Source: Tubiluchus corallicola
Taxonomy: Eukaryota; Priapulida; Priapulimorpha; Priapulimorphida; Tubiluchidae
Direction of reading: 5' to 3'
Length of the DNA: 31,584 nt
Assembly: GCA_030141605.1 (NCBI GenBank)
Contig: JAQGDQ010001635.1
Coordinates: forward strand, 1 to 31,584
Shown: positions 8,069 through 18,061 of the stretch, one piece after another
Layout of the letters: every line of letters starts with the position of its first letter
How positions within the stretch are numbered: position 1 is the stretch's first letter
Notes under the pieces: model-generated
What the model was told of the DNA's origin: nothing
What the model saw: only the letters and a program-made list of their open reading frames with translations
Database searches by the model: none
Translations under genes and position numbers: made by a program

Positions 8069-8629
8069 ACTAAACTGAAACGCGACTAAAGTACTAAAAC
8101 AGACAAATGATTATAATAACGTGTAAAATTAAACACAGGCTGAAGCAAAAGTTAGATATTAGATCAAAGTACATATTAAAATAAACAGGTTGAAGTCCTT
8201 TGCAAAATTAATTCTGATAAAAAACAAAAATTAAACAAAATCAGGCAAAAGCACTAAATTTGACAAATTATAAAATACTTAGTAAAATTACACATAAAGC
8301 AAATTACACATAAAGCACATAAATTACAAAGATCAGTTTGTAAAATTTTCAGTCAACAAATTTTCGTTTAAGTGTTAAAATTTTAATAGAGAGTTAGAGA
8401 GTTTGTGACACATGAAAGTACAGAAAAAGATCATTTTAAAACGTAATCGCATGTATAGTTACAAGTATGAATATGAAGTACAACAGATGGTTTTACATTT
8501 CATACAATGGACAACATCTGATAGCTTGGAACTTCACCAGGAATATCTCACCGGGATGAACCAAGACTCTTTTATCAGATTTGCTTTCCAGGCTGCTGAT
8601 CGTATTAAGATCATCGTTTTGATTCGTGG

Positions 8630-8880
8630 AATAAGCCTTTTCACCGTTCCAGCGATTGATGATGATCGTGAAAAGGTCATAAGTTAAGTGTACCATACAA
8701 CGCATTTCTGTGCACACTTGACAACGCCTCGCAGCCCGTGCTATTGTATTAGTAACAGTATTAACAGCTAGCTAGAACCTTACATAGTTCATTTTTTCTT
8801 GTTCGCAAGCAATAATTCATAACTAAGTAAAGTCCACGTAAAACAACTGAAGTTACTAAACTGATGCGACAGACAGCCTT
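8630..8880 (-). repeat. Dispersed repeat family 2, copy a
   Basis: The reverse complement matches 25448-25728 and 27979-28238. Shared blocks include ACGTGGAC, AATTATG, GGGAACAAGAAAAAATGAAC-like and a 32-bp core (8646-8677) that differs from the other copies at no more than one base. No terminal inverted repeats are seen. A SINE is the most likely class, unproven. Confidence 0.8.
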
Positions 8881-9749
8881 GCTTCCCACACAGGTCGCGT
8901 AACAGTTGCAGTTAAGATGCGTTGCTGTGGTGTACTTTGACTTACAGCAAATGCACTTGCTTATTTATTTAAAGTGTTTATATGAGAGGTGTCGTACAAA
9001 CTATTGCTAAGGCAGTTACATATTGCTAAGTACCATATACCATCTGAAAAGTGGCACTTGTCATGAAAAAATAAATATAGGCTTCTAATAAAAAAATTAG
9101 GCCTATATACATGTTAAATGCATTTGTCAAAGTGGCTTTTGGAGTTGTTATATGAGTCACTTTTCATATGCTTGAGTTTGGACTCATACAGAAAACCATG
9201 GATAGCAAATCATGGACCTTTAACTGCAATAAATTCTTGAATTTGACATGACAGAAAAGTGTTAATCTTGCCACAAAAACATGAGTTGAGAAAACTGCTG
9301 CATTACGAACATTTTAATAAAACTAAAACAAAAAACAGTTAGCATCATGTTTCAGCCACAATTCGGCTGGACCTACGCAGACTTGCACACTTCACAGGCT
9401 TCACAGCAGCAATTAAGTTCAAAATAGTGAGAAGGCAAACAGGTGTGCAGTGACATTATATAATTATATTGTAGGCAGCTGGTAGAAGTTTGCAAGATTA
9501 GCGCTAGATGGCAGCACATTACTACAATGTACAAATAGCAACTTCCACACCATTTCCAAAACTTTTCTTATCTTGTCTCAGTTTTTTTGTTCGCATTGCT
9601 GCAATACTTGGCTAGGTAATAGATCCAAATATTTTCTAACCCTGAAATTAAACCAGTTTATAGAAAATGTAATCGAAATGAAATTCTTGGAAATACCTAC
9701 AGAGTCCATTTCTTTCTGTTTTTTTGCATTTCCGCCAACTCGTACCCCC
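8881..9749. other. Non-coding stretch
   Basis: AT-rich DNA without splice-bounded open frames, RNA genes or repeats that I can identify, apart from a TAGGCCTAT word at 9098-9106. Confidence 0.4.
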
Positions 9750-9760
9750 CTCTCTCTCTC

Positions 9761-9855
<95 letters not shown>

Positions 9856-9864
9856 CTCTCTCTC

Positions 9865-9906
<42 letters not shown>

Positions 9907-9971
9907 TCTGTCTCTCTCTCTTTCTTTCTTTCTCTCTCTCTCCCCCCTCTCTCTCTTTCTCTCTCTTTCTC
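9750..9971. repeat. (CT)n microsatellite
   Basis: About 220 bases of CT dinucleotides with CCCC, TTTC and TTTG interruptions. All three long open frames here (Ser-Leu runs on one strand, Arg-Glu runs on the other) are artefacts of the repeat. The polypurine/polypyrimidine tract can form triplex DNA. Confidence 0.98.
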
Positions 9972-11399
9972 GCAAATGTCAACGAAAGTACGTAGTACGG
10001 CGTTACTTCTGTTCTTTATAATACTAGATTAATTAGGACATCATATACCATATTAAATGATGTTTATTCAATGGCCACTAGCCTTTAGTCTAAAACTCTT
10101 ATAACAGGCTAACAGTAAACAACAAGACGTAGTTGAAACGCTTCACAATAGATGGCGGTACTACATTATAATTTAATACCATAGCAGAACAGCTAAAGAC
10201 TAAACGCATTTGTACAGCAAAAGTGAATCTTTGGAGAAATTCTGGAACAAAAACTACTTGTTGAAAATAATAAAGACATAAAACATAAAATAGTTTTTCC
10301 AGCAAAATCAATCCTTAAAGAAACTCCATATTGTCCTGTAATTGAAGAAATACGATTGTTGACTGTTGATTCATTATTTGAAGAACTTGATGCCTCTTGT
10401 CAATATGTCTGCGTTCGAAGCACTACTCTAAGTAAGTAAGTAAGTAAGTACGCAAGCAAGTAAGCAAGCAAATAAGTTAGTTAGTAAGGAAGGAAGGAAG
10501 TACGTGTTTAGTTACATGTTGTACTTGTCAAACTATCAGATATGTCATTGATAAAAACTAAAACTATGTTAAATGTATAACAATACAATGCAGACAGAAA
10601 CAAAACCTGACTTATCACGCATCACAGTTGGCTATGCCAGAAATTTAGGGCCTAGCTCGATTTTTTTGCGGTTACTTTGTCAATTTAGAGGCGCTGACTT
10701 AAAAAAATGATAGGTACCATTTTTCTACACTTCTTCGGCTGCCATTTTGAATTTGGAAATGGCTGCCACAAACATTTAAAAATTAGTTCCGCGTAGGACT
10801 TTGAGATAGGTTAATTAAGTGAGGATGGGTTAGATGTGCATTAAATGCTTTTAAAAAGTGGGCGTGGGTAAGTGACGTTATCGTGACGTTACGTAAGTTG
10901 CTAAAATGCCTTAATTGACGCTAATGTCTTTCACAGAACAATAACAATGCAGTAATCAACAACAAGCACGAACTGATAGATTCATTATAAAACTGGTTAA
11001 AACTGCAACTTTTTCGAGTTATTTATTTCGGAATCAAGTTCATAAAACACACATATGTAAATATAAGGAGAAAAACGCCATATAATAATATAATAATATA
11101 ACTGTATAATATAATATAATGGTTTGATTGCCCCATACAAATTAAATCTTTCTCCATTTGGTATTTATAAGGGAATTTATGCTGGTATGAGAATACAAAA
11201 TACTTTGTATAATTTGTACGATGTACTAAATTACTTAATTGTTCTCATTGGGTTTTAAAAGAATAAACAGCTTCTCGTATGACTACGTCAGAGTCCTGAA
11301 TTTCCAAACTAACATACATTTGCATAACCCTGTAATCCTAGGGCAATGAAAATGGCTTTTTTATACACTTATTGCACGTAACTTTCAGTTCTTTAGTAA
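9972..11399. other. Non-coding stretch with one orphan open frame and an AAGT microsatellite
   Basis: An ATG-less plus-strand frame at 10227-10439 looks protein-like and is discussed as a finding. Otherwise AT-rich DNA, including TAATA runs at 11085-11120, with no gene, RNA or mobile element recognised. Confidence 0.4.
10431..10502. repeat. AAGT/AAGC/AAGG tetranucleotide microsatellite
   Basis: AGTA repeats followed by AAGC, TTAG and AAGG variants over about 70 bases. Confidence 0.9.
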
Positions 11400-11405
11400 T
11401 TTATT
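11400..11405 (-). promoter_or_regulatory. Candidate poly(A) signal of the DEG/ENaC gene
   Basis: AATAAA on the minus strand, 108 bases past the channel's stop codon, the nearest such hexamer downstream. Confidence 0.45.
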
Positions 11406-11512
11406 CACAGTAGTTTCTCAAATCTAATGTCTTAGACAGCATAACTGAAAATGTAGTTACTTTGAGAAGCAACCCTTTTGTGAAAATTTGCCTGCACAGA
11501 AAAATTCCTTAT

Positions 11513-13195
11513 TTACTTCCATGCATTTTTTTCTGACTTATTTATTTGAACCTTGGTCACTTTTTTACCCCTGTTACAGAATATTATGCACAAGTCCAAT
11601 ATCAGCTCCAGTAACTGCCCTACTGCGATGATTGATACGCATATGTAGAGGCCAGCTAACCCTCCTACGTCTGCTCCAAAATCCAGCAAATGATACTGGT
11701 AATCCTCTTTGGTTTCGAACATAGTGTTGTCGAAGCGCACATTTATCTGACTAACCAGATCTGCGGGTTTACTGAACGTGCGAGTTTGACTATTCATGCT
11801 GTAAACAAATGTGCCATTGGGTAAAATTTCCTCAGGACCATCGTACAAGTGAAGATCAAAATGATCCACGATAGACTGAGCATAAGTTCCGTTCCTTCTA
11901 AACACTCTTGTCAGGTTTTTCATCTCTTCAGAAGAGAGATGCTGGCGTAAACTGAAGTATCGAAGCAAAATACCTTCCACATCTAACCGGTGAGCCTTTG
12001 TTCCACCAGTTGTGTATTTTCTTGTAATATATTCCTTGTTTTCACATAACCGAGGACAATTGCACAATGAAGTGGAATAATCGTCTTTATTGTAGAATTC
12101 TTTGCAAACATCTTTCGTATACTTGTTCCGCCATAGTCCACACGGTCTGACTGTTTCCTTGTCCGTTCCCAATGTCAGACGAACAAGTCTGTCTGTTATG
12201 GGCGCAGTAGAATCGTAACAATTGCATTTCAGCAATGCTTTCTTCAGCAGACATGTTTCCATGCACGTGGCAGGAGTGTAGTCTTTCCCATAGAAGTCTG
12301 CGTAGACATCGTAATGTTCGTTTTGTTCTTCTTCAGTTTCACCTGAGTAGGTGATACACTGTCTCGTTGAAGTGTTTAGTCGAGATATTGCGTTCTCTTG
12401 CACAATAATATCCACAGACGCATCGGCTAGCACTAATTCCATCATATTTTCGTCGGGTAACGTAAATGGGGGATGTAAGTTCACATAGAACCCGGGTTGA
12501 ATGGCGTTTGTGAATCTTGGCATATACTGAGTTCGTTTACTTACCAAGTTCGTGTATTCTCCCAGGATTGTTGGTAGGTAGTCATAGTATTTAACAGTTC
12601 CATACAATGTTATTCCAGACATGGCGTTAGTTATTTCAGTGTGGTAAAGTTTTTCGGGATTGCCATTGAAGGTTAAACAGAGGCCAAATTTCTTGGAATT
12701 GTACACTTCAACGTATCCGAGTTCCAACATTTCCTTTGTGGACATTTCCGTGTCGGCATCAGGTAACTTGAAAGTGACACGAGACAAAGGTGTTTCCTGC
12801 TTCGGACGTGCCTGAAGAAACCTATTGACAGTTCTTCTAAATTCCATTGGGTTGTAGGCGTCTTGACTTAGGTTTTCTTGCTGTACTTCCCGCAGGTAAG
12901 CGGCAAATGCTGTCAGCTCCACAGCATTGGCACTGCAAACGGTGACAGCTGGAAACAATATGTCAGCAAAAGTATCTACGCTCGTTTCTGTGATAACGAC
13001 CATTTCCAAATATTTCTCAAACAGTAGCGCCACCTGGTACAGAAATCCTACCAAAGCAGCAGCAAAAATGATAATCCAGAAAATCTGACGAAATCGGTTA
13101 CTCGCTCGCTTGATGTCGGCTATTCCGTGCATAGCTGTGTTGTCAGCAAAAACTGCAGCTCTTGTTAATCCACGGCTATAATGAGTGTTTTCCAT
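11513..13195 (-). CDS. DEG/ENaC-family (amiloride-sensitive type) sodium channel subunit
   Basis: A plasma-membrane subunit of a trimeric cation channel. From the ATG at 13195 the product is 560 residues, normal for the family. In order: the cytosolic His-Gly gating motif (MHGI, residues 22-25), TM1 (about 38-59), the post-TM1 signature FPAVTVC (81-87), a large Cys-rich extracellular domain, a conserved GGLAGLY run before the pore, TM2 (about 516-540) and a short basic tail. The start was chosen for its strong context (A at -3, G at +4); a longer frame to 13300 would need GTG, and an ATG at 13222 is possible. The whole gene is one exon, unlike its intron-rich neighbours. The pore motif normally G/S-x-S is Cys-Val-Ser (519-521), and the usual Glu six residues later is Gln527, so ion selectivity may differ. 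Possible ligands (peptide, acid, touch) cannot be told. Confidence 0.93.
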   Translation of the reverse strand: MENTHYSRGLTRAAVFADNTAMHGIADIKRASNRFRQIFWIIIFAAALVGFLYQVALLFEKYLEMVVITETSVDTFADILFPAVTVCSANAVELTAFAAYLREVQQENLSQDAYNPMEFRRTVNRFLQARPKQETPLSRVTFKLPDADTEMSTKEMLELGYVEVYNSKKFGLCLTFNGNPEKLYHTEITNAMSGITLYGTVKYYDYLPTILGEYTNLVSKRTQYMPRFTNAIQPGFYVNLHPPFTLPDENMMELVLADASVDIIVQENAISRLNTSTRQCITYSGETEEEQNEHYDVYADFYGKDYTPATCMETCLLKKALLKCNCYDSTAPITDRLVRLTLGTDKETVRPCGLWRNKYTKDVCKEFYNKDDYSTSLCNCPRLCENKEYITRKYTTGGTKAHRLDVEGILLRYFSLRQHLSSEEMKNLTRVFRRNGTYAQSIVDHFDLHLYDGPEEILPNGTFVYSMNSQTRTFSKPADLVSQINVRFDNTMFETKEDYQYHLLDFGADVGGLAGLYICVSIIAVGQLLELILDLCIIFCNRGKKVTKVQINKSEKNAWK

Positions 13196-13631
13196 GATCG
13201 TACCACTTTGATATCTTATCATAAAATAAGCAGTTGATGTGATCCAGCTTATACTTGAAGTCACAACTGCACGAATAATGAACTCAATACATGCGCCCAC
13301 TCTTTACCGACGTAGCAAAACAAGGTAGCCATGGTAGTAGCGCATAGGCAACGACCAATTTGTGATGATAAGTCGCTTATGCCATGTTGAGATTAATTGT
13401 AATTTCATAGATGGTTATGATATCTAGTGATTTATTTATGTAATCATCGTTGCTATTATTATGATTGCTATGAACGTTAGCGTTTTTGTTATTAATTTAG
13501 TCAACACGTCGCGCGCTATCCATCGTTTGTTACTTCACGTTTTGTATAAATTAAACGAAAATTATTTTAAATTTTTTTTCAGATGTTATTTCTTGTGTTA
13601 CTTTTTTGTCATTTGCTTTTCTTTTTATTAT
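13196..13631. other. Upstream region of the channel gene
   Basis: In-frame codons continue from 13195 to 13300 without an ATG except at 13222. Beyond lies AT-rich DNA with no clear TATA box or other gene. The plus-strand frame at 13461 is not supported. Confidence 0.4.
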
Positions 13632-14596
13632 TTAACCCTCGACCGACAAGGGGTTTTTATATTACGATAAACACCAAGCGAGCTAATAAATTACCCTATG
13701 AAATCTTTTGTTTAATGTAAACCGGATCCAATCTTAAACTGTAGGTCAAAACAATCTACTCTTTAAAGTATTAAAAGGAAACATATATTTCAAACTATAT
13801 TTCAAAAATGACTTACGTGAAAGAATTATTACCACATAAACACGTTCGTACCGCTAGTTCTTCGCTGTTACCTGCATTTTGTCAACCGCCAGTTAGAAGG
13901 GTACAAGCGCCTGCATTTCGGAAACGCATTGCACAAAAAACAAGTGCTGTACCTCTCAGTTCAGATGTTGTTCGTTTGTGACGAACTACACACGTTCGAC
14001 AACTCACGCGTGAGCACAGTGGAAAAGTTGAAATGTGAACTTTTATCTTAAAACTTGCCTAGTTTTAGTACAATACATTGAGTATCTTACAGCAGCACTG
14101 TACTTCAATTTTCGTTTGCGCAAACACGCGCAACACGCTCGCGGAATATTTTTGCTTTTGAAAAGTGTGTTCGTTTGTGATCTAATTATCAGAAACGCTT
14201 TTGCAGTATTTATTGTGTTAAAATCTATAATTTTCATCGGACTTGAAAATGGCGTAGTATAGAAAAATGATCCTGTCTTGCTTTAATATATGTTACTAAC
14301 TGGATAGAATGACCAACTAGTAACTGGGGTGCTCCCGGTACTACAAAACCAAGTTCTGTGGCAAGATGGCACAGATATATAAGAGCACAAAGGAAAAGAG
14401 GCATTCCACCATTGCAGTATATTGTTTATGAACAGTTTATCAAGTGTTGTGACAATTCTTCTAATACGCTAATGATGTTCACTGTTTAATACTGAGTCAT
14501 CAACTCTGTCTTCACTTGCAGAATCCTCTAAATTTTTATCCTAATCAAGTTCAAGCTTAGCCACGTGTGCAGCAAAAGTTCTCCCTGTATTACTAA

Positions 14597-15785
14597 ACAG
14601 TGCTACTGTAAGATGCTCAGTGTGTTGTACTAAAACTAGGCAGGTTTTAAGATAAAAATTCAAATGCAATTGGTGATGTGCAAAACTTCACAGTTGCCAA
14701 TGTAAACAACTCAAAAATTTTGTTTACATAAAAGACCAATTGAAGTACAGTGCTACTGTAAGATGCTCAGTGTGTTGTACTAAAACTAGGCAAGTTTTAA
14801 GATAAAAATTCAATGCAATTGGTGATGTGCAAAACTTCACAGTTGCCAATGTAAACAACTCGAAAATTTTGTTTACATAAAAGACTAATTGAAGTACAGT
14901 GCTACTGTAAGATACTCAGTGTGTTGTACCAAAACTAAGCAAGTTTTAAGATAAAAATTCAAATGCAATTGGTGATGTGCAAAACTTCACAGTTGCCAAT
15001 GTAAACAACTCAAAAATTTTGCTTACATAAAAGACCAATTGAAGTACAGTGCTACTGTAAGATACTCAGTGTGTTGTACCAAAACTAAGCAAGTTTTAAG
15101 ATAAAAATTCAAATGCAATTGGTGATGTGCAAATCTTCACAGTTGCCAATGTAAACAACTCGAAAATTTTGCTTACATAAAAGACTAATTGAAGTACAGT
15201 GCTACTGTAAGATACTCAGTGTGTTGTACCAAAACTAAGCAAGTTTTAAGATAAAAATTCAAATGCAATTGGTGATGTGCAAATCTTCACAGTTGCCAAT
15301 GTAAACAACTCGAAAATTTTGCTTACATAAAAGACTAATTGAAGTACAGTGCTACTGTAAGATACTCAGTGTGTTGTACTAAAACTAGGCAAGTTTTAAG
15401 ATAAAAATTCAAAAGCAATTGGTGATTTGCAAAACTTCACAGTTGCCAATGTAAACAACTCGAAAATTTTGCTTACATAAAAGACTAATTGAAGTACAGT
15501 GCTACTGTAAGATACTCAGTGTGTTGTACTAAAACTAGGCAAGTTTTAAGATAAAAATTCAAAAGCAATTGGTGATTTGCAAAACTTCACAGTTGCCAAT
15601 GTAAACAACTCGAAAATTTTGCTTACATAAAAGACTAATTGAAGTACAGTGCTACTGTAAGATACTCAGTGTGTTGTACTAAAACTAGGCAAGTTTTAAG
15701 ATAAAAATTCAAAAGCAATTGGTGATTTGCAAAACTTCACAGTTGCCAATGTAAACAACTCGAAAATTTTGCTTACATAAAAGAC
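14597..15785. repeat. 150-bp tandem satellite, about 8 copies
   Basis: Units start at about 14597, 14746, 14895, 15045, 15195, 15345, 15495 and 15645 (149-150 bases each) with ACAGTGCTACTGTAAGATAC. Each unit starts with a small hairpin, ACAGT-GCT-ACTGT. The last three copies are nearly identical and the first two are the most diverged, so amplification went on from the right side. The array lies inside the TTAA-flanked element. Confidence 0.97.
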
Positions 15786-15789
15786 GAAG

Positions 15790-15978
15790 GGGGTAATAAG
15801 TTACCCCACCTCATGTGGTATATGGCACTCGTTCTTCGTAAAAAAACACGAATAATACTTTTCAACAAAACTAAGATTTCATTGCATAATAAATTTAATC
15901 ACTACTAGATGGAAAATCTTTCGTTGTATGCATAAATATAAACGCGCTTGCAGACATTGCTGGGGTAATTTTTACCCC
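15790..15978. repeat. Two GGGGTAA/TTACCCC hairpins near the element's right end
   Basis: GGGGTAA-TAAG-TTACCCC at 15790-15807 and GGGGTAA-TTT-TTACCCC at 15962-15978 have perfect seven-base stems of the same sequence. They may be subterminal transposase-binding sites or vestiges of nested ends. Confidence 0.6.
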
Positions 15979-16033
15979 TCTCTGATCGACTAAGGGTTAA
16001 AGTGACTCGCTAGTTGCTGTGGCGTCGTAGCTA

Positions 16034-16128
16034 GTATTCACGTAGGAATTTATCACTATCGCTATGTGGCTTGGCAGCTAGTATGTTGTACACTAGTTCT
16101 TGGTATTCACGTAGGAATTTATCACTAT
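16034..16128. repeat. 26-bp direct repeat, 69 bases apart
   Basis: GTATTCACGTAGGAATTTAT and the next six bases occur at 16034-16059 and 16103-16128. Confidence 0.9.
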
Positions 16129-16181
16129 GGCTATAACTTCTTGTTAACCTGTTAACTGCACAATAATTCATAAGATAATTA

Positions 16182-16260
16182 CAGTCAGACCTCTATAACA
16201 CCGTCTCCCTTTATAATGCCAACCTCGCTTAATGTCCATATTTTCCACGAAACAGAGTCT
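16182..16260. mobile_element. Solo end of a Tigger-like element
   Basis: TA-CAGTCAGACCTCTATAAC followed by TTTATAATGCCAACCTCGC resembles the subterminal pattern of Tigger/pogo ends. After the ATGT microsatellite, GTTGTAACGCTAACTTTTGG looks like more of the same. No matching opposite end was found, so it is a fragment. Confidence 0.35.
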
Positions 16261-16269
16261 ACATTTGCA

Positions 16270-16380
16270 TGTGTGTATGTATGTATGTATGTATGTATGT
16301 ATGTATGTATGTATGTATGTATGTATGTATGTATGTATGTATGTATGTATGTATGTATGTATGTATATATGTATGTATTA
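16270..16380. repeat. (ATGT)n microsatellite
   Basis: About 26 ATGT units. It produces Cys-Met-Tyr-Val open frames that are artefacts. Confidence 0.97.
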
Positions 16381-16901
16381 ATGCACCTCGTTGTAACGCT
16401 AACTTTTGGCTAAGAAAACTAAAATTATTACTGTCCAGCCAGATCCAGAAACGCGCGTGTCATTACCGCTGTTGATATGACTATGACTATGACTATGATA
16501 ACCCTTTCTATCATTAATTACTGATTAAAACACGTCTCATGTCTTAATATATTGTAATATAATAAGAAATCCTGCTATTGGAACACTTGATCTAGCTCTC
16601 ATTCTTCGGTGATTAATCCTTTTATGCTGCTTGGTATTGTGATAAGAAGCCGTGCAAAAATGTATAGAAGGTTTGACCAACAGAATGCCTTGGAATGATT
16701 ACCACATTAAAGTTCACATTGACGTTGTACACGTTTACCAATAAATAGTGAAAATTTTATGCCATTTTCTTAGATTCCTTTAACGATAGGAATGACAACT
16801 GATAAAATTTACAGCAAGTGTCTCCATGTGTCCGCCATTTTCACTCCAAACTGGACGAAGGCGTTTCTTCTAACAGCTGACAGAGTTTCTCAGTTCTCCT
16901 T
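16381..16901. other. Non-coding stretch
   Basis: Apart from a CTATGA run at about 16476-16498, I see no gene, RNA or repeat. Confidence 0.4.
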
Positions 16902-17631
16902 ATTGGGAGCGGAGTAGGACACTAGTCGATGTGGGACCATTGTCGTACATGGGCTGCTCAAGTAGGACACTAGAGACAGGTCACGAATTGAGTCGCTAAC
17001 CGTGCAGGTTATTGTCATTGTTTATTTAATAATAATAATAGAAAACTTTAAAACACGTTGAATAATTTATTATACATCTGATAAAATAAAAGAATCTTAT
17101 TCTGAGCTAGTAGAATGGCGAATATAAAGTTTGGCTTCGATATTAATGTTTTTGAAGTGAAACAAGCTCGCTTTTAGGCAATTCCAGCATTTGCTTAAGG
17201 TAAATTATTTTTTATTTTGTCTTACTTCACAGACAGGTGATCCTTTTCACTCCCTCTTGGACAAATAATTGTTTTCTACTAAGTAAATGAGCTAACGAGC
17301 TACGTGCCCTACAGTAAAGTATTAGATGCTTAGTTTAATTTAATGTTATGATGACATTAATGCAGGTAATAATAATGATGATATTATTTTTAAAAAATAC
17401 CTTTGTAAATTGTCAAGGACTATTCATCGTTACCATAAAGTTACTTTTTTGTGAAAAAAAATTAATTTTATGTTTCATTATGTCATAGATCTCGATTCTC
17501 GACAGAAATCGCTAGTGTCCTACTTGGGCTGCCCGTGTACGACACTGCTTTTCCGCAAATTTAGCGCATGCGCATTAGCGGAGGTATCCTACTTCGGCTA
17601 GTGGCGTACTCTGCGCGCTACACTCCTAATC
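16902..17631. mobile_element. Long imperfect palindromic element (MITE-like)
   Basis: The 32 bases at 16942-16973 match the reverse complement of 17512-17543 at 29 positions (core CAAGTAGGACACTAG). Farther out, GGAGTAGGACACTAG at about 16911 pairs with CAGAGTACGCCACTAG on the other strand near 17600, and ATTGGGAG pairs with ATTAGGAG at the ends. The interior (about 540 bases) is AT-rich and has no transposase. No certain target duplication was found, so the superfamily is open. Confidence 0.65.
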
Positions 17632-18061
17632 CAAATGTTTCATTACCTGGTTATGATGAGCCATACAGACATGATAGACCGACATCGTATGCATTGAGGG
17701 GTGGTGGTGGTGCTGTTTATGTTTAACGTTCACAAACGAGATTAAAAGATTGTAATGTATACGCTCAAACCAAAGTTGCGTTCCCATATCTATGTTAGCT
17801 TATTCTGCAAAAATTCAAATTTTCTGTAGTCTACAATTACTACATCTACAAAACTACTGAAATAAGTGCTAGAAAATAAGTGCTACAGATTACTACGTTA
17901 CACTAAAAAGCTAAAATGCATACATACATTGTTGGTCCAATATTGAGTCGAGAAAAAGCCAGAATGTCAGTAAAAGGTAGCAGTATAATTATAAGTCAAA
18001 TTTTAAATGTAACAGAGACGTGTGTACATAACAAGTTCCACCTATACGATGTCAGAGTAGA
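17632..18061. other. Non-coding stretch
   Basis: AT-rich sequence without any feature I can support. Confidence 0.4.

Larger units (their letters stand above)
7749..8629. other. Upstream region of the six-exon model; one local duplication
   Basis: Just above the proposed start is a GC-richer patch (7680-7780) with CACGTGACATCACGCG and TGACGTAA motifs, plausible as a promoter. Farther on is AT-rich DNA with a 64-bp tandem duplication at 7941-8068 (both units start ATAATGGTTT). The open frame at 8412 runs into a dispersed repeat and is not taken as a gene. Confidence 0.4.
13632..16000. mobile_element. piggyBac-like non-autonomous element (TTAA ends)
   Basis: The left boundary is TTAA (13632-13635) then CCCTCGACCGACAAGGGG. 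The right boundary, read inward on the minus strand, is TTAA (16000-15997) then CCCTTAGTCGATCAGAGAGG. The ends are imperfect inverted repeats starting CCCT next to TTAA, the target site and end pattern of piggyBac transposons. Within the 2.4 kb there is no recognisable transposase; instead half is a 150-bp satellite. The open frames at 14035-14262 have no recognisable product. Boundaries rest on the two ends only. Confidence 0.45.

Noticed and set aside
8412-8717. Two opposing frames as small genes.
   Set aside because: Most of their length lies in dispersed repeat family 2. The shared peptide LFTIIINRWN in copies a and b follows from the conserved DNA core and is not kept as a frame around it.
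9697-10032. Four overlapping Ser/Leu or Arg/Glu frames.
   Set aside because: They are translations of a CT microsatellite.
13196-13300. Longer N-terminus for the sodium channel (595 residues).
   Set aside because: It needs a GTG start, which is not expected in an animal nuclear gene. ATG at 13195 has a strong context and gives a normal-length cytosolic N-terminus before the His-Gly motif.
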